NCBI GenBank assembly: GCA_020848275.1
Contig: JADLAK010000024.1
Coordinates: forward strand, 29,858 to 93,857
Length of the DNA: 64,000 nt
Direction: 5' to 3'
Origin: Planctomycetota bacterium
Lineage (GTDB): Bacteria > Planctomycetota > UBA8742 > UBA2392
A model generated the notes under the pieces. That model ran no database searches, had not been told where the DNA came from, and saw only the letters and a program-made list of their open reading frames with translations. Both the position numbers and the translations under genes were made by a program. Positions 54,766 through 64,000 of this stretch are shown piece by piece (within the stretch, counting starts at the first letter, position 1; each line of letters opens with the position of its first letter).

Positions 54766-55665
54766 ATGCGCTATGGCTGGATAGTTGTTGTGCTGCTCGC
54801 CCTCTGCACCGTGCTCGGCGAGAACCTGCAAGCTGAACCGATGCACTACCTGCCGCGCTTGCGGCAAATTCAAGATCTCGTAAAGCGCGCCACCGGAAGC
54901 CGTTACAACGACAAGCGCGGCGCGCTTGGCAATTCCGAATTTTCCGCCGGTCTCGCCCTGGGCTACACCAGCGATTACTACTGGCGCGGCTTCCAGTTGT
55001 TCGACAGCGACCTGCTGATGTACGGCGACGGTTACGTCAACATCTATGGAGTCGAGGCCAGCGTCTATGGCTTGATGGATTTCGGCAGCGAGCGGCAGCG
55101 CCCCAAGGAGATGGATTATCGCCTGCGCTACCAGTTTGAAATCGAGGGCACGATCGTTTCGGTCGGGTATTGCTTCTACGATTTCTCGGGTTCCGACGGC
55201 GGGCTGGGCAAGAAGGACCAGGGCTTTGGCAACCAGGGCAAGGAAGTTTTCCCGGACAACCGCTTCCCATCGGGCATCCAGGAAGTCCAGTTGCACATGA
55301 CGTACTTCACGTCGGTGCTGCAGCAGCAGGGCGTGAACCTCCAGTTCGCCGCCAATATTTTCCAGCGCATCGATGACGAAGGCACGCGCATCGAGACCTC
55401 GGTTACGCTGTTCGTTGACAACCCGACGTTCACGATTTTCGGCGATTATTTTTCGCTGACGACCACCGACGTTTACCAGCACCGTTACCTTACCAATCGT
55501 TCGGGCTTCCAGGGCCAGACCACGCACGCGCGCATCGTCTACAACCTTGAGAAATACCGCATGGCGCCTTTGTTCATCGTGCTTGAGGCGATCTATTACG
55601 CGGGTTTCCACAAGGACCTTGTCGACGGGTTTTATTTCGGGGTAAACGTCAACCTCCGATTCTAG
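54766..55665 (+). CDS. Predicted outer-membrane beta-barrel protein (TorF/Gcw_chp-like)
   Basis: Signal-like N-terminus; SAGLALGYTSDYYWRGFQLFDSD; alternating aromatic strands; terminal VNVNLRF. Confidence 0.65.
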   Translation: MRYGWIVVVLLALCTVLGENLQAEPMHYLPRLRQIQDLVKRATGSRYNDKRGALGNSEFSAGLALGYTSDYYWRGFQLFDSDLLMYGDGYVNIYGVEASVYGLMDFGSERQRPKEMDYRLRYQFEIEGTIVSVGYCFYDFSGSDGGLGKKDQGFGNQGKEVFPDNRFPSGIQEVQLHMTYFTSVLQQQGVNLQFAANIFQRIDDEGTRIETSVTLFVDNPTFTIFGDYFSLTTTDVYQHRYLTNRSGFQGQTTHARIVYNLEKYRMAPLFIVLEAIYYAGFHKDLVDGFYFGVNVNLRF

Positions 55666-55690
55666 CGCGCAGTGGGTACACTCTCACCGC

Positions 55691-58600
55691 ATGGCTGAAG
55701 AACGTCGAGTAGCCCAGAGCTGGTTTTCCCGCGTCCGATCCTGGATCGGCGGGCTGCTCAGTCGCATCATCCGGCGCGGATTCTTCCGTATCGTGTTTGC
55801 GCTGTTTTTGCTGCTCGTGGTTGCGCCGCTGGTCATCATCAACATCGCCGCCAACCGCGACACGTCTAACTGGATTCTCGACAGCGCGATCTCGCAGGTC
55901 TTCGACAACCAGCTTTGCGACGTGAGCTGGGACCGCGGCCGCACTGAAATCCGCGGGCCCGGCGTTGTGTTCGCGGGCTCGGTGACCTACCACGACTTCA
56001 CCGTCAAGCGGCGCACGCCGCTGACGCATTCCAGCGGCAAGAAGCTCGAGTATGAATTCGTGCGCGTGCCGAAGTTCGTCGTCAACTACGACTTCAAGCG
56101 CCTGCCGCGCATGCCCGTCACCAGCGTCGAGTTGCCTGAGCGCGTGCAGTTGTACTTCAACATCGACGGCGGACGGTGGATGGACGCTGATCTCTTCAAG
56201 GCCGCGCCGGAGGGCGGCGAATCGCCGCAACTGCCCCAGATCATCGTGCGCGAGGCGATGGTGAGGCTGCGCGCCGATGGCGTGCTGGCTTCGCCCGAAG
56301 ACGTGGCGTCGTTGCGCCGCGGCGGTGAGCCGAAATTGTGGTACGAGGTGCACCTGGCGGAACTTGCGATGCTTCCCAACCGCCTGAACCCGGACAATCT
56401 TGACCTGTCGGGCACCGCGCGTGCGGCGCCCTTTGGCACCTGGCAGATGGGCGGGAGTATCGTGCGTGACACCGGCGGCACGGACGTGCTGTTCGCGCAG
56501 CGCGGGCTGAAGCTGGATCGCGCGTTCGTGTCGGCGCTGGGCGCGGAAGTTCGCAGCGTCTACGACCAGTTCCAGATCCAGGGCCGCGCCGACCTGAGCT
56601 GCCGCCTCTCGATCGAGCGCAGCAAGCCGCTGCAGTTCACCTCGGAGATTTCGATCTACGAGGGCTCGATGTGTTACGTGGGCTTCCCGGCGGTCGTGTC
56701 GCCGGCGATGGGCAAACTGCGCAGCGTCAACAACAACGTGTACATCGAAGAAATTCGCGGCATGCGCGGCTCGGCCGAAGTGATCGTGGACGGCAGTGTG
56801 ACGGACATCGGCGTGGTCGGGCGCGAGACCGTGAGCGTCAACGTGCGCATCGCGGATTTGCTGGTGGATGAAAACTTCCGCCTCGCGCTGCTTGAGGAGC
56901 GCCTGCAGCCCGAAAACGCCAACCCGGAAACGGGCGAGCCCTACACGGTCGAGGAATGGAAGCCTGAAATACACCGCGTGGTGCCGGGGTATCCCGAATG
57001 GCCGGGCGCCAGGAACGCCCCGGTTTATCCCAACCTGCCGGACATTCTCCCGTTCGTCTGCCGCGGCTTCACGCCCGCGGGCCTGTGTAACTTCGACCTC
57101 AGCACCGTGCAGGTCTACAAGGGAATGCTTGACGAGAAGGAACGCCGCGTTGACAAGGACATGCACTGGCGCGTGTTTGCGCGCGACGCCGCCGCCTGCT
57201 TCACGGGCCCGCCGGAATGGAAGGACGGCGGTTTCCCCGTGCCGCTTTACCGCTGTTACGGCGTGGTCGAGGGCATCCTGAAAACGGGATCCGCCGGCAA
57301 GTTCATCGTGCGCGGCTACACCGACCCGGAGCTCGCCAACGTGCCAGATGCCGAGCGCCAGGCCATGCTCGCGCGGCCGGGGCTTGTTGGCGAACGCGGT
57401 GTTGCGGGCGGCCAACTGGTGTTCGTGCGCGCGACTTACACGCAATCCCTCGAAGGCCGCCCGCCGGAACTTGTCTTGAACGTCACCACCGACGGCCTTG
57501 TCTTCGACGACGAAATCGAAAACCTGCTGCCGGCTGACGTGCGCGCCGCGGTTGAGGACTTCACGCCGCGCGGCCGCGTCGATGTCGAGCGAGCGACCGT
57601 GACTGTGCGCCCGGGCATGGACCACACCGATTACGACTTCGACATCAAGGCCAAGGACGTCGTCGCGAAGTACCAGCTTGAGGGCGCGCAGGCGCCGGTG
57701 GAAATGTCGCAGATCTCCGGCAACTTCCGCGTCGAACGCCGCAGCAGGGCCGTGCGGCTGACCAACGTGACGGGCCAGGTCAACGGCAGCCCGATTGCCA
57801 TCAACCTGAGTTTCCGACGCGAGCGCGAAGCCCCGGAAATAGAGTTCGAGGTCAAATCATCGGACTTCAACCTGACCCATAACCTGCGGCAGATGCTGAC
57901 GCCCACGCTTGCGGCGCTCTTTGACACTTTCCAGCCGCAGGGGCAACTCGCGCTGAAGGTCACGGGCAGCCGCGGCTTCCCCGGCAAGACCGACATCACC
58001 GAGGCCGACGTCAGCGTCAACGCCGCCAGCATCCTTTACGAACGTTTCCCCTACCCGATGAAAAACATCGCGGGCCGCGTGTTTGTTACGGTGCGCGAGG
58101 ACAGCGTCGAGGTCGCCCTGCGCCGCATCACCGCCACGGGCTCTGAAAAAGACACGCAGATCGGCCTTACCGGCCACACGCTGGTCGCGCTGGACCCGCC
58201 CAACGGCGGCAGCCGCATCGAGGGCAACACCACGCGCTTTGACTTTGCGATCACCGCCACGCACGTGCGGCCCGACGCGACGCTGGTTGCGGCGTTGACG
58301 CCGATCCTTTCGCAGACCGAGACCGGCACGCCCGCGGGCGAAAAACCGGCTGCGCTGAAGTTCATGGAGAACCTGCGCATCGACGGCACCGTCGGCCTGA
58401 ATGGCCGCCTGACATGTAATGCGCGCGGCGAGATCGACTGGAACTTCGAGGTGCTGCTCGAGGGTTGCGGGATCAACTTCACGGGCTTTCCCTACCCGAT
58501 CAAGGACCTCAGTGGCTCGCTGATCATTGAGGGCAAGAAGGTGTCGCTGCGCAACTGCCGGGGCAAGGCCGAGGGCGGCGACGTGCTGATCAGCGAGGCG

Positions 58601-59644
58601 AACTACGACGAGGAAACCGGCTGGATGCTCACGTTGTCAGCCGTGAACATGCCGTTTTCGCGCCCGCTGCGCGACGCCCTGCCCGAGACGCTGAGGCGGC
58701 AGTTCGACCGCCTCCAGCCCAAGGGCACCTACGACATCCAGATCGAACTCGCGGGCAAGGACAACGCGATTTACTACGTGGTCTCCCACGACCTGAAGCA
58801 GACGGACCTCGACCTGGGCCTGCACTTCGACGACGTGACGGCGCGCGTGGACGCCGAGGGCTCGGTGATCGGCGACCGCAGCAGCGTCAACGCCGAGATC
58901 TATATCCAGGAAGCGTTCTTCAAGAAGGCGCGCTTCAACGACATCACGTCGCGCGCGCAGATGTTCGACGAGCGCCTGTCGCTGCCGAACCTGCGCGGCA
59001 AGTTTTACGGCGGCACGGTCGAAGCCAGCTTCACGCTGGTGAAAGAAACCTACAACGGCGCGATTGTGGTGCGCGGAGCGGACGTCAAGGAGCTCGGCAA
59101 GACGGCTTTCCCCGAGGCGGGCGACCTCGCGGGCGCGCTTGACGCCGAGGTCAAGTTCTACAGCAACGCTGACAAGGACGGCCAGATCGGCCGCGGGCGC
59201 ATCGACGTTGGCAACAAAGCCGACGGCGCCAAGGCGCGCCTGGCGTCGGTGCCGCTGTTCAGCACGATCTTCGATACCACCGGCAACAAGCAGGAATTTG
59301 ACGAGGGCCATGTGTTCTTCTGGCTCGGGCAGGACCGCATCACCATCCGCGAGATGGACTTCGTGTCCGACGCCGCGCGCGTCGAGACCTTTGGGCCCAG
59401 CGAAGAGAACTACGTCATGTACGGGACGACGGAAATGCGCCTGAAGTTGTTCTTCACGCTGGCGCCGCGCGCGCCGCTGGCCTTCCCGGTGCTGCAGCAG
59501 GTGTTTGACCTGCTGAAGCAGATCCTGTTCCCGCTCTATGTCACGGGCAGCCTGAACGCGCCGAAGGTCGAGGCTTTCAGCCTTGGCGCCGACGAGCTTG
59601 AGCGCCAGCGCGACGTTTTTCCCAAGCCGCCGCGGGAGTCCTGA
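55691..59644 (+). CDS. AsmA/YhdP-like giant protein (1317 aa)
   Basis: N-terminal TM FRIVFALFLLLVVAPLVIINIAANR; beta-rich repeats; C-terminal ...GRGRIDVGNKADGAKARLASVPLFSTIFDTT. Confidence 0.75.
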   Translation: MAEERRVAQSWFSRVRSWIGGLLSRIIRRGFFRIVFALFLLLVVAPLVIINIAANRDTSNWILDSAISQVFDNQLCDVSWDRGRTEIRGPGVVFAGSVTYHDFTVKRRTPLTHSSGKKLEYEFVRVPKFVVNYDFKRLPRMPVTSVELPERVQLYFNIDGGRWMDADLFKAAPEGGESPQLPQIIVREAMVRLRADGVLASPEDVASLRRGGEPKLWYEVHLAELAMLPNRLNPDNLDLSGTARAAPFGTWQMGGSIVRDTGGTDVLFAQRGLKLDRAFVSALGAEVRSVYDQFQIQGRADLSCRLSIERSKPLQFTSEISIYEGSMCYVGFPAVVSPAMGKLRSVNNNVYIEEIRGMRGSAEVIVDGSVTDIGVVGRETVSVNVRIADLLVDENFRLALLEERLQPENANPETGEPYTVEEWKPEIHRVVPGYPEWPGARNAPVYPNLPDILPFVCRGFTPAGLCNFDLSTVQVYKGMLDEKERRVDKDMHWRVFARDAAACFTGPPEWKDGGFPVPLYRCYGVVEGILKTGSAGKFIVRGYTDPELANVPDAERQAMLARPGLVGERGVAGGQLVFVRATYTQSLEGRPPELVLNVTTDGLVFDDEIENLLPADVRAAVEDFTPRGRVDVERATVTVRPGMDHTDYDFDIKAKDVVAKYQLEGAQAPVEMSQISGNFRVERRSRAVRLTNVTGQVNGSPIAINLSFRREREAPEIEFEVKSSDFNLTHNLRQMLTPTLAALFDTFQPQGQLALKVTGSRGFPGKTDITEADVSVNAASILYERFPYPMKNIAGRVFVTVREDSVEVALRRITATGSEKDTQIGLTGHTLVALDPPNGGSRIEGNTTRFDFAITATHVRPDATLVAALTPILSQTETGTPAGEKPAALKFMENLRIDGTVGLNGRLTCNARGEIDWNFEVLLEGCGINFTGFPYPIKDLSGSLIIEGKKVSLRNCRGKAEGGDVLISEANYDEETGWMLTLSAVNMPFSRPLRDALPETLRRQFDRLQPKGTYDIQIELAGKDNAIYYVVSHDLKQTDLDLGLHFDDVTARVDAEGSVIGDRSSVNAEIYIQEAFFKKARFNDITSRAQMFDERLSLPNLRGKFYGGTVEASFTLVKETYNGAIVVRGADVKELGKTAFPEAGDLAGALDAEVKFYSNADKDGQIGRGRIDVGNKADGAKARLASVPLFSTIFDTTGNKQEFDEGHVFFWLGQDRITIREMDFVSDAARVETFGPSEENYVMYGTTEMRLKLFFTLAPRAPLAFPVLQQVFDLLKQILFPLYVTGSLNAPKVEAFSLGADELERQRDVFPKPPRES

Positions 59645-60312
59645 TGCGCCGCTCAAGCCGCGAATTCCACGAGCCGCCTCGCGCCAAACACGACGCCCAC
59701 TCCGACCCGTCGGGCGTGCGCATCACCGCGGGCACGTGGCGGACGCGGCCTCTGATTGTCCCGCAAACCGGCGGCGTGCGGCCGATGTTGTCCAAGACGC
59801 GCCAGGCGCTCTTCAACGTGCTGGCTGACGACATCAAGGGTGCGGTGGTGTGGGATTGCTTTGCGGGCACGGGGCTGCTTGGCTTTGAGGCGTTGTCGCG
59901 CGGTGCAAAGACCTGCGTTTTCATCGAGGCCGACCGCCGTCACGCCGACGCCGTTGCGGAAAACATCAAGCTGCTGAAGTGCGAAACACGTGCACTGCTG
60001 ATGCGCGGCGATGCCTTTCGCATCGTCACGGCGGGCGCGACGTTGAGAAACACGCCGGCGGATTTCGTCTTTCTCGACCCGCCGCACGCGATGATCGAGG
60101 ACCTCGAGGCGGGGAAATTCTGGCCCTGGGTGATGAACCTGCACAAGACGCCGCTGGTCAATGACTACACGGTGCTGGTAATCGGCCACCACGCGCGGCT
60201 GGTCGTGCCGGCGGAAATCGGCGACTTCATGGTTGCGGACACGCGTACCTATGGCGCGGTGGGTTTCACGATTTTGGTGCGCACCGGCCAGCCCGACGAC
60301 GAAGACGGCTGA
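59644..60312 (+). CDS. rsmD: 16S rRNA (guanine(966)-N2)-methyltransferase-like
   Basis: RITAGTWRTRPL...VRPMLSKTRQALFNVL, VWDCFAGTGLLGFEALSRGA, FVFLDPPHA. Confidence 0.9.
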   Translation: MRRSSREFHEPPRAKHDAHSDPSGVRITAGTWRTRPLIVPQTGGVRPMLSKTRQALFNVLADDIKGAVVWDCFAGTGLLGFEALSRGAKTCVFIEADRRHADAVAENIKLLKCETRALLMRGDAFRIVTAGATLRNTPADFVFLDPPHAMIEDLEAGKFWPWVMNLHKTPLVNDYTVLVIGHHARLVVPAEIGDFMVADTRTYGAVGFTILVRTGQPDDEDG

Positions 60313-60330
60313 TGAACTGCAAAAGCGCCA

Positions 60331-60398
60331 ACCACAGATGACGCAGATGGGCGCAGATTTTGTTTAATTCATCTGTGAAATCTGTGCCATCTGTGGAT
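60331..60398. repeat. 9-10-nt-unit inverted repeat (CACAGAT family)
   Basis: CCACAGATGACGCAGATGGGCGCAGATTTT...AATTCATCTGTGAAATCTGTGCCATCTGTGG. Confidence 0.9.
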
Positions 60399-60432
60399 TG
60401 CTTTGACAGTTGTCTTTGGTGAATGCTGTTCA

Positions 60433-61506
60433 ATGGCTGCTTCCTCGACATCAGTCAAACCATCCCTGATCGGGATGAATCCCGACGAACTCGGCAAGGC
60501 CGTGACTTCGGCGGGCGGCAAGCCCTTTGTCGCCAGGCAGCTCGCGCAGTGGCTCTATAAGAAGCGCGAAAGCGATTTTGCGGCGATGACGAATCTGCCC
60601 AAGGCGCTTCGCGAGAAGCTGGCGCAGAACTACAGTTTGATTACGTCGAGCGTCGTGACTAGCGAAGACTCCGGCGAGGGCACGATTAAACTCGGCATCC
60701 GCCTCCAGGACGGTTTGATCATCGAAGCGGTTCTGATGAGGGAAGAGGATCGGCTGACGGCGTGCATCTCGACGCAGGCGGGCTGCGCGATGGGCTGCCG
60801 CTTCTGCGCCTCGGGCCTGCTGGGGTTGAAGCGCCACCTGACGCCGGGCGAAATTCTCGAACAGTTCTTCCACATCGCGGCGATCCTCAAGAAGGAATCG
60901 CCCGACGCCTGGCTGACGAACGTTGTTGTGATGGGCATGGGTGAGCCGCTGCATAATTTCGACGGCCTGATGAACGCGCTGGCCGTGCTTAACGCCGAGT
61001 GGGGATTTCACTTCGGCGCGCGGCGCATCACCGTCAGCACCGTCGGCCTGCCGGACAAAATTCGCGACCTCGCCAACCAGGGCTTTCAGTTCAATCTTGC
61101 GGTGAGCCTGCACGCGACGACCGACGAACAACGCACGCGGCTGATCCCCACCAACATCAGCACCGGCCTGATCAACATCATCCGCGCGTCGGCCGACTAC
61201 TACCACGCCACGCGCCGCGAAGTGACCTTCGAATACACGCTTGTCGGCGGCGAAAACGACACGCCCGATGACGCGATGCGCTTGGCGCGCCTGCTCGAGG
61301 ATTTCCCGCGCGCCAACGTCAACTTGATACCGATGAACCCGGTCGAGGGCACGGGTTTAAGAGCCCCCACGACGGAAGCCGTAGAAGAGTTTACTGACGC
61401 GCTGACGCAGGCGGGCATCAACGTGCACGTTCGGCGCAAGCGTGGCCGCGCGGTGCAGGCGGCCTGCGGGCAACTGCGCCTGAAACTCGAAAAGGCAAAC
61501 GGCTAA
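60433..61506 (+). CDS. rlmN: 23S rRNA (adenine(2503)-C2)-methyltransferase, radical SAM
   Basis: CISTQAGCAMGCRFCASGLLGLKRHLTPGEI, MGMGEPLHNFD, ITVSTVGLPDKI. Confidence 0.96.
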   Translation: MAASSTSVKPSLIGMNPDELGKAVTSAGGKPFVARQLAQWLYKKRESDFAAMTNLPKALREKLAQNYSLITSSVVTSEDSGEGTIKLGIRLQDGLIIEAVLMREEDRLTACISTQAGCAMGCRFCASGLLGLKRHLTPGEILEQFFHIAAILKKESPDAWLTNVVVMGMGEPLHNFDGLMNALAVLNAEWGFHFGARRITVSTVGLPDKIRDLANQGFQFNLAVSLHATTDEQRTRLIPTNISTGLINIIRASADYYHATRREVTFEYTLVGGENDTPDDAMRLARLLEDFPRANVNLIPMNPVEGTGLRAPTTEAVEEFTDALTQAGINVHVRRKRGRAVQAACGQLRLKLEKANG

Positions 61507-61514
61507 CTACTTTT

Positions 61515-61587
61515 AGCCACGAATGGACACGAATTCCCACTAATGGCCCGTCTGTAATTCGTGAAAATTCGTGAGGATTCGTGGCTT
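61515..61587. repeat. 10-nt-unit inverted repeat (CACGAAT family)
   Basis: TAGCCACGAATGGACACGAATTCCCACTAAT...AATTCGTGAAAATTCGTGAGGATTCGTGGCTTA. Confidence 0.9.
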
Positions 61588-61605
61588 ACCCGTTTTGGAG
61601 CCGCT

Positions 61606-62499
61606 GTGGCTGAGCACGAACTGGTTTCCGACGCCTTTGACGGCGCGTTGCTCGAGGCGCTTGCGCACTTCGAGCTCAACCTGCGCACGTTGACGAGTTC
61701 GGGCGTGCGCGGCGAGCGCCGCTCGCGCCGGCGCGGCGGCGGCACGGAATACGCCGACCATCGCCAGTACGCCCACGGCGACGACCTGCGGCGGCTGGAC
61801 TGGCACGCGCTCGCGCGGCTGGACCAGATGTTGATCCGCCTTTACGCCGCCGACGAAGCGCTTCCGCTCGAAGTCGTGATGGACGCATCGGCGAGTATGG
61901 ATTTCGGCGCGCCTACGAAGTTCGTCACGGGCGCGCGCGTCGGCGCGTGCCTGACGCAGATGGCGCTGTCGCACAACACGCCCGCGCGCTGGCGCATTGC
62001 GCTGGGCAAGACGCACGAGCCGCTCTCGCTCAAGGGCCGCGGCGAACTGCCGAAACTCCTGCGCGCGCTCGACGAAACCGTGCCTGACGGCAAAGGCGCG
62101 ATGGAACATGCTTTGCGCGACAGCGTGCTGCAGGGACCGCGCAAACGCGCGCTGATCGCGATCACCGACGGCTACGACGCGCAGCCGCTACAACACGCGC
62201 TGCGCGCGGTGCGGGGCGGCGGCGCGGAAGTAGGCCTGGTGCTCGTGCTTGCGCCCGAAGAAACCAACCCGCAGGAGCGCGGCGAATACACGCTGATTGA
62301 CTCCGAAAGCGAAGCCGCATCGCGCATGACCATCGACGGCGCAGCTATCAAACGCTACCGCCGCATGTTGGCGAGCTTCCGCGAGGGCTGGACCGATTTC
62401 TGCCGTACGCACGGCCTGATGTTTGTCGAGATTTCGAGCGACACGCCGATCGATGCGGCGCTGTTCAGGACACTGGCGAGCTCGGGAATGATCGGGTAG
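61606..62499 (+). CDS. DUF58 domain-containing protein
   Basis: GTEYADHRQYAHGDDLRRLDWHALARLDQMLIRLY...LEVVMDASASMDFG. Confidence 0.9.
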   Translation: MAEHELVSDAFDGALLEALAHFELNLRTLTSSGVRGERRSRRRGGGTEYADHRQYAHGDDLRRLDWHALARLDQMLIRLYAADEALPLEVVMDASASMDFGAPTKFVTGARVGACLTQMALSHNTPARWRIALGKTHEPLSLKGRGELPKLLRALDETVPDGKGAMEHALRDSVLQGPRKRALIAITDGYDAQPLQHALRAVRGGGAEVGLVLVLAPEETNPQERGEYTLIDSESEAASRMTIDGAAIKRYRRMLASFREGWTDFCRTHGLMFVEISSDTPIDAALFRTLASSGMIG

Positions 62500-62572
62500 T
62501 GGGGCGGGCCTCTGGCCTGCCGCGCTTATGGCGCCGCGAAAAACGAGGCAGGCTGGAAGCCCGCTCCACGCG

Positions 62573-63772
62573 CTAAACCTTTGGTTTTTGCCGGAACGCG
62601 CGGGTGGTCTGCGCGATGCGGCGCAGGTCGAGATAACCCTGGATCGAGTTGTCCGGCAGGCCGCCCGAGCGGCGGATGTTGGCGCTTTCGCGGTCGTAGA
62701 TGCTGTAGGGGCTTTCGCGGCCGATCACGCGCGCGCTGCCCTTGTACAACTCGACTTTCACGCTGCCGCTCACGAATTTCTGGCTCTCGCGGAAAAACGA
62801 GTCCATGCTCTCGCGCAGCGTCGAGAACCACTGGCTGTCGTAGACGGCGCGCGCGTAACGCTGTGACGCCACCTGCTTGAAGGCGACCATCTCGTGGTCC
62901 AGCGTCAGTTGTTCCAGCGAATCATGCGCGGCGTGCAGCACCGTCGCCGCCGGCGCCTCGTAAATTTCGCGGCTTTTGAAACCAAGGATGCGGTTTTCCA
63001 TGGTATCCGCGCGGCCAACGCCGTGGCGGCCCGCGATGGTCTGCAACTTTTCGACCAGCTCTTCCGGGTGCAGCTTCTGGCCGTCGACGGACACGGGCTC
63101 GCCTTGCTCGAACTCGACGGTGACAAATTCCGGCTCGTTGGGCGCGTTGCGCGGATTGACCGTGATCTGGAAGGCCGATTCCGGCGGCTCGACGTTCGGG
63201 TCGTCCAGCACGCCGCCGCCCGTGCGCGCGCCCCAGAGGTTGCGGTCGGTCGAGAAACTCAGGTCCGAAAACGGGCCGACCGACAGGCGGTTGCGCTTGG
63301 CGTATTCGATAATTTCTTCGCGCGTGTGCATTTCCCATTCGCGCAGCGGCGCAATCGTCTGCAATTGCGGGTCGAGCGCGGCGACGCTGCACTCGAAACG
63401 GAACTGGTCGTTGCCCTTGGGCGGCGCACCGTGGGCGACAAAGCGCGCGCCCTCTTCGCGCGCCAGCCGCACGAGTTCGGTTGCGATCAGCGGGCGAGAA
63501 AGCGCCGCCGAAAGCAGGTAGGCGTTTTCGTAGCGCGCGCCCGCGCGTAAGGCCTTGAAGCAGAATTGCTTGACGAAGGTGCGGCGGTTGTCGACCACAT
63601 GGACGGCGTCGGCGCCGGCCTCAATGGCGCGCTGGCCGACTTCGTCGAGGTCGGCGCCCTGGCCGATGTTGAGCGCCAGCGCCGTGACCTTGAAGCCGCG
63701 CACGCGCTTGAGCCAGTGCAGCGCGGCGGTCGTGTCGAGCCCGCCGGAATATGCGAGGACTACTTTCTCCAT
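62573..63772 (-). CDS. argG: Argininosuccinate synthase
   Basis: EKVVLAYSGGLDTTAALHWL start; GNDQFRFECSVAALDPQL; GVGRADTMENRILGFKSREIYEAPAATVL. Confidence 0.96.
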   Translation of the reverse strand: MEKVVLAYSGGLDTTAALHWLKRVRGFKVTALALNIGQGADLDEVGQRAIEAGADAVHVVDNRRTFVKQFCFKALRAGARYENAYLLSAALSRPLIATELVRLAREEGARFVAHGAPPKGNDQFRFECSVAALDPQLQTIAPLREWEMHTREEIIEYAKRNRLSVGPFSDLSFSTDRNLWGARTGGGVLDDPNVEPPESAFQITVNPRNAPNEPEFVTVEFEQGEPVSVDGQKLHPEELVEKLQTIAGRHGVGRADTMENRILGFKSREIYEAPAATVLHAAHDSLEQLTLDHEMVAFKQVASQRYARAVYDSQWFSTLRESMDSFFRESQKFVSGSVKVELYKGSARVIGRESPYSIYDRESANIRRSGGLPDNSIQGYLDLRRIAQTTRAFRQKPKV

Positions 63773-63816
63773 GGGCGGGAGATTACCAAAGCCATTGCGG
63801 ATTGAATGCTGAAAAC

Positions 63817-63839
63817 CAGAGCCCGCTGCGTAAGCGGCT
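63817..63839. repeat. REP-like half-palindrome
   Basis: CAGAGCCCGCTGCGTAAGCGGCTG. Confidence 0.7.
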
Positions 63840-63894
63840 GGTGTTGTTGCATTCACCAAAACGCCCATCGCTCACGCGCTTGTCTTTACACACA

Positions 63895-64000
63895 TCATGC
63901 CAGGAGGGTCTCGGCGGTTTCGATGCGGCCTTTGAGATCGTTGAAGCCGCGCCAGATGTTCATCCAGCCCGGGTCGCCGTCGCCCTTGCGCGCCAGAAAA
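63895..64000 (-). CDS. 3' end of a gene truncated by the window edge
   Basis: Open minus frame ...GDGDPGWMNIWRGFNDLKGRIETAETLLA* to the end of the window. Confidence 0.6.
   Translation of the reverse strand, partial: FLARKGDGDPGWMNIWRGFNDLKGRIETAETLLA

Overview
High-GC bacterial chromosomal window with no rRNA, tRNA or CRISPR array seen. It is mostly housekeeping genes: UDPGP-family pyrophosphorylase, nnrD, argD-like aminotransferase, thrS, moaE, a gcvT-H-PA-PB glycine-cleavage cluster, metZ-like, cysK/M, pheT, a phosphohexomutase, ligA, an AsmA-like giant protein, rsmD, rlmN and argG. Planctomycetota or a related phylum is a guess only. The most interesting layer is between the genes. (1) A family of inverted-repeat elements is built from degenerate 7-nt units. 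It occupies successive gene junctions around the gcv cluster, and two copies enclose a four-helix-bundle (23S-IVP/Avd-like) ORF between the arms. (2) A second family has units of about 9-10 nt (CACGAATNNN, CGCAGATNNN and similar). (3) Many short REP-like palindromes occur, one family bracketing a RAYT transposase as near-perfect 26-bp terminal inverted repeats; some sit inside reading frames. Other notable items are a single-gene AAA ATPase-DUF4435/TOPRIM fusion (PARIS-like defence candidate, apparently lower GC), an ECF sigma factor fused through a TM helix to a very large extracytoplasmic region, a sigma protein with region 2 only, a tandem cluster of four paralogous small proteins (three with zinc ribbons), a zeta-toxin-like kinase and small partner flanked by a 44-bp direct repeat of the ligA 3' end, and a DnaA-box-like cluster. 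All functional calls come from reading motifs by eye; no database search was run.
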